Positions 15,581-26,440 of a stretch of DNA of 64,000 bases are shown here, piece by piece (positions within the stretch are counted from its first letter, which is position 1; every line of letters starts with the position of its first letter). Source of the DNA: Burkholderia seminalis DSM 23518 (GTDB lineage Bacteria > Pseudomonadota > Gammaproteobacteria > Burkholderiales > Burkholderiaceae); NCBI RefSeq assembly GCF_902832885.1, contig NZ_CADFDK010000010.1, positions 62,001 to 126,000 on the forward strand, in the 5' to 3' direction. The notes under the pieces were generated by a model. That model was given only the letters and a program-made list of their open reading frames with translations, was not told the DNA's origin and searched no databases. The translations under genes were made by a program, and so were the position numbers.

Positions 15581-15985
15581 ATGCTCAACAGAAAGTGGAT
15601 CGCGGGTGTGGTGTGTGTCGCGGCGCTGGCCGTGTCGACGCTCGCGCGTGCCGAAGCGCGCGTGTTCTTCGTCGAGCCGCAGGACGGCGCGACGGTGTCG
15701 AGCCCCGTGCACGTGAAGTTCGGTCTCGACGGCATGGAGCTCAAGCCCGCCGGCGACATGACGCCGGATACCGGCCACCATCACCTGCTGATCGACGGCA
15801 AGCCGGTGCCGAAGGGCGACGTGATCCCGGCGAGCGACCATTCGCTGCATTTCGGCAAGGGCCAGACCGAAACCGACGTGAAGCTGGCACCCGGCAAGCA
15901 CACGCTGACGCTGCAGCTCGGCGACGGCGCCCACCGTTCGTACGGCCCCGAAATCAGCTCGACGATCACCGTCAACGTGAAGTAA
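15581..15985 (+). CDS. DUF4399 periplasmic protein
   Basis: A 134-aa exported protein with a signal peptide (about residues 1-24, cut after LARA). The mature part is a DUF4399 beta-sandwich: VFFVEPQDGATVSSPVHVKFGL, TGHHHLLIDG, LHFGKGQTE, KHTLTLQLGDGAH. The His-rich TGHHH motif hints at metal binding; the role is unknown. The AAGGAGG site before the ATG decides the start. The 266 nt that follow, up to uup, are GC-rich with no gene seen. Confidence 0.85.
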   Translation: MLNRKWIAGVVCVAALAVSTLARAEARVFFVEPQDGATVSSPVHVKFGLDGMELKPAGDMTPDTGHHHLLIDGKPVPKGDVIPASDHSLHFGKGQTETDVKLAPGKHTLTLQLGDGAHRSYGPEISSTITVNVK

Positions 15986-16251
15986 TCGCACGTCTCGCGC
16001 GGGCGCCCGGTGTGCCGCGCGCGGGATCGCCGATCGGCCGGCCACGGGCATCGGGCCGGCCTTCGCCCGTTCGTGCGGGCACGCAACCCGCACGGCGGTT
16101 TTCGGCCCGGATACCGGCCGCCAGCCACGCGTCGCACCGCGCCGGCGCGTTTCGCGTACCGGTTGCAATGCTCGTCCATCCAGCCATGCCGGTGCCGGCC
16201 TCCGCGCCCGGTACAATGGGCGCTTCCGATTCCTCTCTTCGCCGTCTCCCC

Positions 16252-18201
<1,950 letters not shown>

Positions 18202-18356
18202 CGCGTGCGGCGCGCGCCGATCCCGCGATTGGCGCGCCACGCGGAACCAGTAAAATACCGCGCGTTCAGGGCCGCGCAGCGCACGCCGCGCGCCCGCTTT
18301 CGGAGCAGTCCAAGCACACCGTTGTTTCGATTCGCTTTTTTACGGAACTCAACGTT

Positions 18357-18391
18357 TTGTCCACGATGTTATCCACACGAGGTGTGGACAA
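18357..18391. promoter_or_regulatory. Cluster of three DnaA-box-like sites before parE
   Basis: TTGTCCACG at 18357-18365, the perfect DnaA box TTATCCACA at 18369-18377, and on the other strand TTGTCCACA (18383-18391). The last two form an inverted repeat around GAG. They lie 31 to 65 nt upstream of the parE start. Confidence 0.7.
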
Positions 18392-18421
18392 CGTCCCGAT
18401 GAATGACGAAATTCAGCGCCT

Positions 18422-20404
18422 ATGTCAACGAAGAAACCCAGCGCGGCCTATAGCGAAGCATCGATCAAGGTGCTCAAGGGTCTCGAGCCGGTCAAGCAGC
18501 GGCCCGGCATGTACACCCGTACCGAGAATCCGCTGCACATCATCCAGGAAGTCATCGACAACGCGTCCGACGAGGCGCTCGGCGGCTACGGCAAGCAGAT
18601 CACGGTCACGCTGCACGCCGACCAGTCGGTCTCGGTCGAGGACGACGGCCGCGGCATCCCGTTCGGCATGCACCCCGAAGAGGGCGTCCCGGTCGTCGAG
18701 ATCGTGTTCACGCGTCTGCACGCAGGCGGCAAGTTCGACAAGGCCGCCGGCGGCGCCTATACGTTCTCGGGCGGCCTGCACGGCGTCGGCGTGTCGGTGA
18801 CGAACGCGCTCGCGACGCGCCTCGACGTGACGGTGTGGCGCGACGGCAAGATCGCCGAGCTCGGCTTTGCCGAAGGCGACGTCGTCAAGCCGCTCGCGAC
18901 GCAGGCCGCGGGCCGCGGCGAGAAGAAGTCCGGCACGCGCGTGCAGGTGTGGCCGAATCCGAAGTACTTCGATTCGCCGAACCTGCCGCTCGGCGAGCTG
19001 CAGCGCCTGCTGCGCTCGAAGGCCGTGCTGCTGCCGGGCGTCGAGGTCGTGCTCGTCAACGAGAAGACCGGCGAGCGCCAGGCGTGGAAGTATGAAGACG
19101 GCCTGCGCGGTTACCTGCTCGACGAAATGAACGGCAGCGAGCTGCTGATCCCGCTGTTCGAAGGCGAGCGGTTCGCCGATTCGCGTTCGGGCGACGATTC
19201 GTTCGCCGAAGGCGAGGGCGCATCGTGGGTCGTCGCCTGGAGCGAGGAAGGGTCGCTCGTGCGCGAGTCGTACGTGAACCTGATCCCGACGCCGGCCGGC
19301 GGCACGCACGAATCCGGCCTGCGCGATGGCCTGTACCAGGCCGTGAAGAGCTTCGTCGAGCTGCACAACCTGCAGCCGAAGGGCGTGAAGCTGCTCGCGG
19401 AAGACGTGTTCGCGCGCGTGTCGTTCGTGCTGTCCGCGAAGGTGCTCGATCCGCAGTTCCAGGGGCAGATCAAGGAGCGCCTGAACAGCCGCGACGCGGT
19501 GAAGCTCGTGTCGTCGTTCTCGCGCCCGGCGCTTGAACTGTGGCTGAACCAGCACGTCGAGCACGGCAAGAAGCTCGCCGAGCTCGTGATCAAGCAGGCG
19601 CAGGCGCGCACGCGGGCGGGCCAGAAGGTCGAGAAGCGCAAGAGCTCGGGCGTCGCGGTGCTGCCCGGCAAGCTGACCGACTGCGAAACCGAGGACATCG
19701 CGCGCAACGAACTGTTCCTCGTCGAGGGCGACTCGGCGGGCGGCTCCGCGAAGATGGGCCGCGACAAGGAATACCAGGCGATCCTGCCGTTGCGCGGCAA
19801 GGTGCTGAACACATGGGAAACCGAGCGCGACCGCCTGTTCGCGAACAACGAGGTGCACGACATCTCGGTGGCGATCGGCGTCGATCCGCACAGCCCCGAC
19901 GACACCGTCGACCTGTCGAACCTGCGTTACGGCAAGATCTGCATCCTGTCGGACGCGGACGTCGACGGCTCGCACATCCAGGTGCTGCTGCTCACGCTGT
20001 TCTTCAAGCATTTCCCGCAGCTGATCGAGCGCGGCCACGTGTATGTCGCCCGTCCGCCGCTGTTCCGCGTCGATGCGCCCGCGCGCGGCAAGAAGCCCGC
20101 GCAGAAGCTCTACGCGCTCGACGACGGCGAACTCGAGGCGACGCTCGACAAGCTGCGCAAGGACGGCGTGCGCGAGACGCAGTGGAGCATCAGCCGCTTC
20201 AAGGGTCTCGGCGAAATGAGCGCCGAGCAGCTGTGGGACACGACGATGAACCCCGATACGCGCCGCCTGATGCCCGTGAAGCTCGGCGAGCTCGACTACG
20301 AGGCAACCGTCGCGCGCATGACGATGCTGATGGGCAAGGGCGAGGCAGCCGCGCGGCGCGGCTGGCTCGAGGAAAAGGGCAACGACGTCGAAGCGGACAT
20401 CTAA
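18422..20404 (+). CDS. parE: DNA topoisomerase IV subunit B
   Basis: The ATPase subunit of topoisomerase IV (660 aa), which unlinks sister chromosomes. N-terminal GHKL motifs: EVIDNASDEALGG, DDGRGIP and GGLHGVGVSVTNAL. The transducer domain follows, then the TOPRIM domain: EGDSAGGSAKMGR, PLRGKVLNTW and DADVDGSHI. It ends QRRGWLEEKG-like (ARRGWLEEKGND). Length and pattern fit ParE rather than GyrB: there is no GyrB-type insert. Followed 69 nt later by parC. DnaA-box-like sites upstream may couple its expression to initiation. Confidence 0.96.
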   Translation: MSTKKPSAAYSEASIKVLKGLEPVKQRPGMYTRTENPLHIIQEVIDNASDEALGGYGKQITVTLHADQSVSVEDDGRGIPFGMHPEEGVPVVEIVFTRLHAGGKFDKAAGGAYTFSGGLHGVGVSVTNALATRLDVTVWRDGKIAELGFAEGDVVKPLATQAAGRGEKKSGTRVQVWPNPKYFDSPNLPLGELQRLLRSKAVLLPGVEVVLVNEKTGERQAWKYEDGLRGYLLDEMNGSELLIPLFEGERFADSRSGDDSFAEGEGASWVVAWSEEGSLVRESYVNLIPTPAGGTHESGLRDGLYQAVKSFVELHNLQPKGVKLLAEDVFARVSFVLSAKVLDPQFQGQIKERLNSRDAVKLVSSFSRPALELWLNQHVEHGKKLAELVIKQAQARTRAGQKVEKRKSSGVAVLPGKLTDCETEDIARNELFLVEGDSAGGSAKMGRDKEYQAILPLRGKVLNTWETERDRLFANNEVHDISVAIGVDPHSPDDTVDLSNLRYGKICILSDADVDGSHIQVLLLTLFFKHFPQLIERGHVYVARPPLFRVDAPARGKKPAQKLYALDDGELEATLDKLRKDGVRETQWSISRFKGLGEMSAEQLWDTTMNPDTRRLMPVKLGELDYEATVARMTMLMGKGEAAARRGWLEEKGNDVEADI

Positions 20405-20419
20405 GCCACGCATCCGCGC

Positions 20420-20440
20420 GGCCGGGCATGACGCCCGGCC
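20420..20440 (+). repeat. Hairpin between parE and parC
   Basis: GGCCGGGC and GCCCGGCC form a perfect 8-bp stem with a 5-nt loop (ATGAC). No T-run follows, so it is not a standard terminator; it may stabilise or process the parE-parC mRNA. Confidence 0.45.
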
Positions 20441-20473
20441 CGGCCTCACGCCACTTACGAATACGGAATTCTG

Positions 20474-22795
20474 ATGGACGACAATACTTCCGATCTCTTC
20501 GCCGGGTCCGATGCACCGGACGCCGAAGCGCTGACGCTCGGCAACTACGCGGAGCAGGCGTATCTCAGCTACGCGGTCAGCGTCGTGAAGAGCCGCGCGC
20601 TGCCCGACGTGTGCGACGGCCAGAAGCCGGTGCAGCGCCGGATCCTGTTCGCGATGAACGAAATGGGTCTTGGGCCCGATGCGAAGCCGGTGAAGTCGGC
20701 GCGCGTGGTCGGCGACGTGCTCGGTAAATACCACCCGCACGGCGACCAGTCGGCGTACGACGCGCTCGTGCGTCTCGCGCAGGATTTCTCGCTGCGCTAC
20801 CCGCTGATCGACGGGCAAGGCAACTTCGGCTCGCGCGACGGCGACGGCGCGGCGGCGATGCGTTACACGGAAGCGCGCCTCACGCCGATCGCGAAGCTGC
20901 TGCTCGACGAGATCGACCAGGGCACGGTCGACTTCATGCCGAACTACGACGGCTCGTTCGAGGAACCGAAGACGCTGCCGAGCCGCATGCCGTTCGTGCT
21001 GCTGAACGGCGCGTCGGGCATCGCGGTCGGCCTCGCGACCGAAATCCCGTCGCACAACCTGCGCGAAGTCGCGGCCGCTGCGGTCGCATTGATCCGCAAT
21101 CCGAAGCTCACGCACGCGGAGCTGATGAACCTGATTCCGGGCCCGGATTTCCCGGGCGGCGGCCAGATCATCTCGAGCGACGCCGAAATCGCGGCGGCCT
21201 ATGAAACCGGCCGCGGCAGCCTGAAGGTGCGCGCGAAGTGGAAGATCGAGGATCTCGCGCGCGGCCAGTGGCAGCTCGTCGTGACCGAGCTGCCGCCGAG
21301 CACGTCGGGCCAGAAGGTGCTCGAGGAAATCGAGGAACTGACCAACCCGAAGCTCAAGCTCGGCAAGAAGACGCTGACGCCCGAGCAGCTCAACACGAAG
21401 AAGGCGATGCTCGACCTGCTCGACGCGGTGCGCGACGAGTCGGGCAAGGAAGCGGCGGTGCGGCTCGTGTTCGAGCCGAAGTCGCGCACGATCGACCAGA
21501 CGGAATTCGTGAACACGCTGCTCGCGTACACGAGCCTCGAGTCGAACGCGACGCTGAACCTCGTGATGATCGGCGCCGACGGCCGGCCGGGCCAGAAGGG
21601 CCTGCTGACGATCCTCGACGAGTGGGTGAAGTTCCGCCAGCTGACGATGACGCGCCGTTGCCGCCATCGTCTCGCGAAGGTCGACGACCGCATCCACATC
21701 CTCGAAGGGCGGATGATCGTCTTCCTGAACATCGACGAGGTGATCCGCATCATCCGCGAGTCGGACGAGCCGAAGGCCGCGCTGATGAGCGCGTTCGGCC
21801 TCAGCGAGCGGCAGGCGGAAGACATCCTCGAAATCCGGCTGCGTCAGCTCGCGCGGCTCGAGAAGATCAAGATCGAGAAGGAACTCGACGCGCTGCGCGA
21901 CGAGAAGGCGAAGCTCGAGGAACTGCTCGCGAACGAAAGCGCGATGAAGCGGCTGATGATCAAGGAGATCGAGGCCGACGCGAAACAGTACGGCGACGAT
22001 CGCCGCACGCTGATCCAGCAGGAAAAGCGCGCGACGTTCGAGGCGAAGGTGGTCGACGAGCCGGTGACGGTCGTCGTGTCGCAGAAGGGCTGGGTGCGCG
22101 CGCTGAAGGGCCACGGGCTCGACCCGGCCGCGTTCTCGTTCAAGGCGGGCGACAGCCTGTACGCGGCGTTCCAGTGCCGCACGCCGGATCGGCTGATCGC
22201 GTGGGGCAGCAGCGGCCGCGTGTACTCGGTCGACGTGTCGGTGCTGCCGGGCGGGCGCGGTGACGGCGTGCCCGTCACGTCGCTGATCGAGCTCGAATCG
22301 GGCTCGCACCTGATGCACTACTACGCGGCGTCGGCCGACCAGCAATTGCTGCTCGCGTCGAGCAACGGCTTCGGCTTCCTCGCGAAGGTCGGCGACATGG
22401 TGAGCCGCGTGAAGGCCGGCAAGGCGTTCATGACGATCGACGCCGGTGCGGTGCCGCTTGCACCGATGCCGGTCCTGCCGAACGCGACGCAGGTCGCATG
22501 CCTGTCGAGCGGCGGCCGCTTGCTCGTATTCGGGATGGACGAGATGAAGACGCTGTCCGGCGGCGGGCGCGGCGTGATCCTGATGGCGCTCGACGACAAG
22601 GAAACGCTCGTGCAGGCGCTGGCGATCGATCCGGCCGGCGTCGTGCTGATCGGTACCGGCCGCGGCGGCAAGGCGCAGGACGAGACGCTGTCGTACGCCG
22701 GGCTCGCGCCGCACATCGGCAAGCGCGCACGCAAGGGCCGCGCGCCGGAGACGAAGCTCAAGGTCGTCAACGAACTGCGCCCGCTGCTCGGCTGA
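20474..22795 (+). CDS. parC: DNA topoisomerase IV subunit A
   Basis: The cleavage subunit of topoisomerase IV (773 aa). The winged-helix/tower region has [16 protein letters not shown], the quinolone region [15 protein letters not shown] and the active-site Tyr131 in [12 protein letters not shown]. The C-terminal part is a beta-pinwheel with repeated GRG/G-K segments ([33 protein letters not shown]). The residue that corresponds to E. coli ParC Ser80 is Gln92 and that of Glu84 is Asp96. It ends in a strong terminator. Confidence 0.96.
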   Translation: MDDNTSDLFAGSDAPDAEALTLGNYAEQAYLSYAVSVVKSRALPDVCDGQKPVQRRILFAMNEMGLGPDAKPVKSARVVGDVLGKYHPHGDQSAYDALVRLAQDFSLRYPLIDGQGNFGSRDGDGAAAMRYTEARLTPIAKLLLDEIDQGTVDFMPNYDGSFEEPKTLPSRMPFVLLNGASGIAVGLATEIPSHNLREVAAAAVALIRNPKLTHAELMNLIPGPDFPGGGQIISSDAEIAAAYETGRGSLKVRAKWKIEDLARGQWQLVVTELPPSTSGQKVLEEIEELTNPKLKLGKKTLTPEQLNTKKAMLDLLDAVRDESGKEAAVRLVFEPKSRTIDQTEFVNTLLAYTSLESNATLNLVMIGADGRPGQKGLLTILDEWVKFRQLTMTRRCRHRLAKVDDRIHILEGRMIVFLNIDEVIRIIRESDEPKAALMSAFGLSERQAEDILEIRLRQLARLEKIKIEKELDALRDEKAKLEELLANESAMKRLMIKEIEADAKQYGDDRRTLIQQEKRATFEAKVVDEPVTVVVSQKGWVRALKGHGLDPAAFSFKAGDSLYAAFQCRTPDRLIAWGSSGRVYSVDVSVLPGGRGDGVPVTSLIELESGSHLMHYYAASADQQLLLASSNGFGFLAKVGDMVSRVKAGKAFMTIDAGAVPLAPMPVLPNATQVACLSSGGRLLVFGMDEMKTLSGGGRGVILMALDDKETLVQALAIDPAGVVLIGTGRGGKAQDETLSYAGLAPHIGKRARKGRAPETKLKVVNELRPLLG

Positions 22796-22823
22796 CGCCG
22801 GGCCCGGTTCGGCCGCGATCGAC

Positions 22824-22861
22824 AGGCCGCCCATCCGCTTCGGCGGGTGGGCGGCCTTTTG
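22824..22861 (+). terminator. Intrinsic terminator after parC
   Basis: AGGCCGCCCATCCGC and GCGGGTGGGCGGCCT pair over 15 bp around TTCG and run into TTTT. Confidence 0.9.
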
Positions 22862-23035
22862 TTTTGATGCGGCGATTCGGGTAAGCCACGTGTGGCGCTG
22901 TCACGCGGAACTTGCAAAATAATGTGAAATCGCGCCGGGGGTCTGAACCGGGACGCAATTGGCCGGTCGAACGTCGCTTGATGCCGCGCGCGACGCGGCC
23001 GTTCGCTGGTCCCCACTCATCACAGGATTGTCGCC

Positions 23036-23494
23036 ATGTCCCACGCTGTTGCCGTCGCGCTGTTTCTTCACCTGCTGGCCGTTGCCGTGTGGGTGGGCGG
23101 GATGGTTTTCGCGCACTTCTGCCTGCGCCCGGCGCTGTCCGACCTGTCGCCGCAGCTCCGGTTGCCGCTGATCGAAGGCGTGTTCGGCCGTTTCTTCAAT
23201 TGGGTGGCCGGTTCCGTGATCGTGATCCTGCTGTCCGGCGGCTTCCTGCTCGTGGAATTCGGCGGCGCGCACGCGACGTGGTCGCTGCACGCGATGGCCG
23301 GGCTCGGCGTCGTGATGATGCTGATCTTCGGCCATATCCGCTTCGCGCTGTTCCCGCGCATCCGCCGCGCGGTGCAGGCGCAGAACTGGCCGGACGGCGC
23401 GCGCGCGGTGAATGCCGTGCGCCTGCTCGTCGTCGTCAATCTCGTGCTCGGCGTCGTCACGATCGGCGCGGCCGTGCTGTCGCGCGGGTTCTGA
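23036..23494 (+). CDS. CopD-like integral membrane protein
   Basis: A 152-aa protein with four membrane segments (about residues 3-25, 52-74, 84-105, 127-149). LFLHLLAVAVWVGGMVF, HAMAGLGVVMMLIFGH and a conserved His pattern fit the CopD/DUF-type family of small membrane proteins, often annotated as copper resistance D-like. A metal role is not shown by the sequence. The 240 nt upstream hold the parC terminator and no other gene. Confidence 0.75.
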   Translation: MSHAVAVALFLHLLAVAVWVGGMVFAHFCLRPALSDLSPQLRLPLIEGVFGRFFNWVAGSVIVILLSGGFLLVEFGGAHATWSLHAMAGLGVVMMLIFGHIRFALFPRIRRAVQAQNWPDGARAVNAVRLLVVVNLVLGVVTIGAAVLSRGF

Positions 23495-23532
23495 TCGCTC
23501 GCCGCGGGCTGCCGGCCGGGTCGCTCGCGCCG

Positions 23533-24417
23533 CTACGCGGCCAGCATCGCATCGAGCAACCACGCGCCGGCCGGGCCGAGCGGCCGGTTGCGCGACCAGA
23601 CCGCATCCACGCGCACGCGGCGCGGCCAGCCGCGTGAGCGCAGCTCGCACAGGCGATCGCGCGCGAAGTGCTCGACCATCCAGCGCGGCAGTTCCGCCCA
23701 GCCGAACCCCAGTACGGCCATCTCCAGCAGCATCAGGTAGCTGGGCGCCAGCCAGTGCTGCGTGCCGACGACGATCCGGTCGTCAGTGCCGCGGCCTTCC
23801 GTTTTCACATAGGTATTGAGGCGCAGCTCGCGCACGTCGCGCAGCGCCGCGTGCGGCACCTCGGCGTCGCCGTATTCGGCGAGCGCATGCGTGCGCCCGA
23901 CGAACAGCCCGATCTCCGATTCCTCCGCCACCGTCGCAGCGCCGATATCGGCCGGGTAGGCCGCGCGCGCGGCCATCAGCCCGAGCTGCGCGCGGCCCTG
24001 CTGTATCAGGTCGAGCACGTCCTCGTGTTCGGCGATCTGGCATTCGAGCTCGAGCGCCGGAAAGCGCCGCTCGAGCGCCATCAGCGTTTCCTCGTAGCGT
24101 TTCGACTGGTACGTGTCGGACACGACGAGCGTCAGCCGCGCTTCCTCGCCGTGCGCGAGCCGCGCGGCCGTTCGGTCGATCGCCGCGCTGGCCTCGAGCG
24201 CGCGCTGCACCTGCGGCAACAGCGCGCGGCCGGCGTCGGTCAGGGTCGGCGCGCGCGTCGAGCGGTCGAACAGCTGCACGCCGAGATCGATTTCGAGGTT
24301 CGCGATGGCTTCCGAAATGGTCGACTGGCGTTTGCCGAGCTTGCGTGCGGCGGCCGTAAACGAGCCGAGCAGCGCGGCCTCGGCGAATGCGAGCAGGGCT
24401 TCGGGGGCGTGGTGCAT
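23533..24417 (-). CDS. LysR-family regulator, divergent from PACE efflux gene
   Basis: A 294-aa LysR protein. The N-terminal winged helix-turn-helix (residues 1-65) reads FAEAALLGSFTAAARKLGKRQSTISEAIANLE; the rest is the periplasmic-binding-like co-inducer domain. The start at 24417 (MHHAPEALLAF) gives a normal HTH; an upstream Met would overlap the operator at 24435-24462. Divergent from a PACE transporter gene 112 nt away, the arrangement of AceR-AceI, so it most likely controls that gene. The effector is unknown. Confidence 0.88.
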   Translation of the reverse strand: MHHAPEALLAFAEAALLGSFTAAARKLGKRQSTISEAIANLEIDLGVQLFDRSTRAPTLTDAGRALLPQVQRALEASAAIDRTAARLAHGEEARLTLVVSDTYQSKRYEETLMALERRFPALELECQIAEHEDVLDLIQQGRAQLGLMAARAAYPADIGAATVAEESEIGLFVGRTHALAEYGDAEVPHAALRDVRELRLNTYVKTEGRGTDDRIVVGTQHWLAPSYLMLLEMAVLGFGWAELPRWMVEHFARDRLCELRSRGWPRRVRVDAVWSRNRPLGPAGAWLLDAMLAA

Positions 24418-24434
24418 GCGGTGCTCCAGACTTC

Positions 24435-24462
24435 TTGTTATCGGCAAAACCGATGATAACAA
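24435..24462. promoter_or_regulatory. Nested palindromic operator for the LysR/PACE pair
   Basis: TTGTTATC and GATAACAA are perfect 8-bp arms 12 bp apart; inside them ATCGG-N5-CCGAT is a second palindrome. This fits the T-N11-A LysR box. It lies between the divergent genes, next to the LysR start. Confidence 0.75.
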
Positions 24463-24529
24463 ACTGGATTCAACCGGTATCGCCGATCAAAATGGCCGAC
24501 ATGCATGACGTAACGAATAGGAGGGCATC

Positions 24530-24976
24530 ATGAAACAGGTGAACAAAACGGTGACGGAACGGCTGCTGCACGCGCTGACGTTCGAGCTGGTCGCGATCGC
24601 GCTGTGCGCGCCGATCGGTGCATGGCTGCTGGACATGCCGGTGTCGCACGTCGGCGTGCTGACGGTGATGGTGTCGCTGATCGCGATGGCGTGGAACATG
24701 GCGTTCAACACGCTGTTCGACCGCTTCGAGCGTCGCGCGGGATTGAAGCGCACGCTCGGCATGCGGATCGCGCACGCGGTCATGTTCGAGCTCGGCCTCG
24801 TCGCGATGGTGGTGCCGGTGGCCGCGTGGTGGCTGAACGTGAGCCTCGTCGAGGCACTGCTGCTCGACCTCGGCATCGTGCTGTTCTTCCTGCCTTACAC
24901 GTTCTGCTTCAATCTCGCGTATGACGCGCTGCGGGCCCGCTGGATGGCTCGCCGGGTCGCGGTGCAGGCCGGTTGA
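24530..24976 (+). CDS. PACE-family efflux transporter (AceI-like)
   Basis: A 148-aa membrane protein of two repeated bacterial transmembrane pair domains. Each begins with a RxxHAxxFE motif (RLLHALTFE and RIAHAVMFE) and carries WN(M/L)xFNxxFD or its counterpart (WNMAFNTLFDRFE; CFNLAYDALR). PACE proteins export biocides such as chlorhexidine and natural polyamines by proton exchange. The AGGAGG-like site before the ATG fixes the start. Likely controlled by the divergent LysR protein. Confidence 0.9.
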   Translation: MKQVNKTVTERLLHALTFELVAIALCAPIGAWLLDMPVSHVGVLTVMVSLIAMAWNMAFNTLFDRFERRAGLKRTLGMRIAHAVMFELGLVAMVVPVAAWWLNVSLVEALLLDLGIVLFFLPYTFCFNLAYDALRARWMARRVAVQAG

Positions 24977-25027
24977 GGAGGGGCGGCGCGCCGGTGGCGG
25001 CCGGTGGAGCAGGGCTGCGGGGGCCTG

Positions 25028-26236
25028 TCAGTGCGAGGCGGCCCACAGCCACACGCCGCACGCCACGGCGACCGCGCCGTAGACGGCATAGACGGGCACC
25101 TTGAAGCGCGCGAAGCACAGCGTCGCGAAGGCGCCCGTCAGCCAGTAAACCGGGTCGGCCGGCTCGCGATGCAGGATCTTCGCGACGGCGACGACAAGAA
25201 AGCCCGTGGTCGCCGCGCGCAGCAGGCGCATGCCGTGCTCGAAGCGCGCGTGGCGCTTGAGCCGGGACAGGTGGTTCTGCGCAAACACGACGAGGCATCC
25301 CGACGGGATGAACAGCGCGGCCGTCGCGAGCAGCGCGCCGACCCAGCCGTCGGTCAGGTAGCCGAGAAACGGCACGACGTTCAGCAGCGGGCCCGGCGCC
25401 ACCGGCGACAGCGCGAACGCCAGCGTGAAGTCATGATCGGAGATGCCCGTCGCCGGCGACACGAACAGCGTCTTGAGCACCGGCAGCGCGGAAAAGCCGC
25501 CGCCGAACAGCGTCATGCCGGCGCCTGCGAGGCGCGGCCACAGTAGCTGCGCCTGGTAATCGCCTGGCAGCGGCACCGCGAACAGCGCGACGAGCACACC
25601 GAGCAGCACGAGCAGGTTGCGGTCGCGCTTCGACAGCGTGAATTCGACCGCGTCGCGCTGGGTCGGCCCCGTCAGCCAGCCCGCTGCAAACGCGGCGAAG
25701 AGAATCCCGACGAAAGCGGCGGGAGTATGCGCGAAAGCGAGCAGAATCGTCGACAGCGCGGCGATCGCCTGCTCGAGCCGCGTGCGCGCGAGCGCGCGCA
25801 GCTGCTTGACCCACGTGACGCCGATCAGCGCGGCGAGCACCATCCCGAAGTGATTGATCAGCATCGGCGCGGCCAGCGAGCGCACGAGCGGCGTCTGATA
25901 AAAGATCGCGAACAGCGTCATCAGGATCGAGAACGGCAGCACGCTCGCGATACCGGCAACCCAGGCGCCGGCGCGGCCGTGCAGCGTCTGGCCGACCTGC
26001 ACCGCCACGTTGCAGCCGACCGGGCCCGGCACGAGCCAGGCGAGCGCGACGAGATCGCCGAATACGTGCGGTTCGATGCGCTGCAGCCGTTCAACGTAGT
26101 GGCGTTCGAGCTGCGCCATCATCGAAAGCCCGCCCCACGAGAGCGCGGAAATACCGGCGACGACCTTGAACAAGGTCCATAGGGATGCCTGTGCCTCTTC
26201 GACACGAGCGGTCGCTTCGACTTCGACGGTAGTCAT
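25028..26236 (-). CDS. chrA: Chromate transporter, CHR family
   Basis: A 402-aa protein with two homologous halves of about six membrane segments each. The first half has LSWGGLSMMAQLERHYVE and LAWLVPGPVGCNVAVQVGQ, the second GMTLFGGGFSALPVLKTLFV and LAFALSPVAPGPLLNVVPFLG, which are the paired PGP-type signatures of the long-chain CHR family. Such proteins export chromate, or sulfate-like anions. The start at 26236 (MTTVEVEA) was preferred to a longer Met without a site. Substrate cannot be told from sequence. Confidence 0.85.
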   Translation of the reverse strand: MTTVEVEATARVEEAQASLWTLFKVVAGISALSWGGLSMMAQLERHYVERLQRIEPHVFGDLVALAWLVPGPVGCNVAVQVGQTLHGRAGAWVAGIASVLPFSILMTLFAIFYQTPLVRSLAAPMLINHFGMVLAALIGVTWVKQLRALARTRLEQAIAALSTILLAFAHTPAAFVGILFAAFAAGWLTGPTQRDAVEFTLSKRDRNLLVLLGVLVALFAVPLPGDYQAQLLWPRLAGAGMTLFGGGFSALPVLKTLFVSPATGISDHDFTLAFALSPVAPGPLLNVVPFLGYLTDGWVGALLATAALFIPSGCLVVFAQNHLSRLKRHARFEHGMRLLRAATTGFLVVAVAKILHREPADPVYWLTGAFATLCFARFKVPVYAVYGAVAVACGVWLWAASH

Positions 26237-26440
26237 GGTTGTGTGGTTGGCGCAGGGCCGGATCTCTCGCGTATGGCCATGCCGGCGGCCCGCCGACACG
26301 TAGGCCCTCCCGATTGTCCGCCGCGCATCGTGACACTGCCATGCGCGAAAACGCTAGTTAATGAACTAAACGATCGGATCGGGAAACGCAACAATTGCGG
26401 CGGTGCGCAACGCGCGCCGTGATAGCGGCGGTTTCGCCGC

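Noticed and set aside
18425-22834. 1469-codon minus-strand open frame opposite parE-parC
   Set aside because: Antisense shadow of two well-recognised genes; low-complexity Arg/Leu/Ala translation with no motif.
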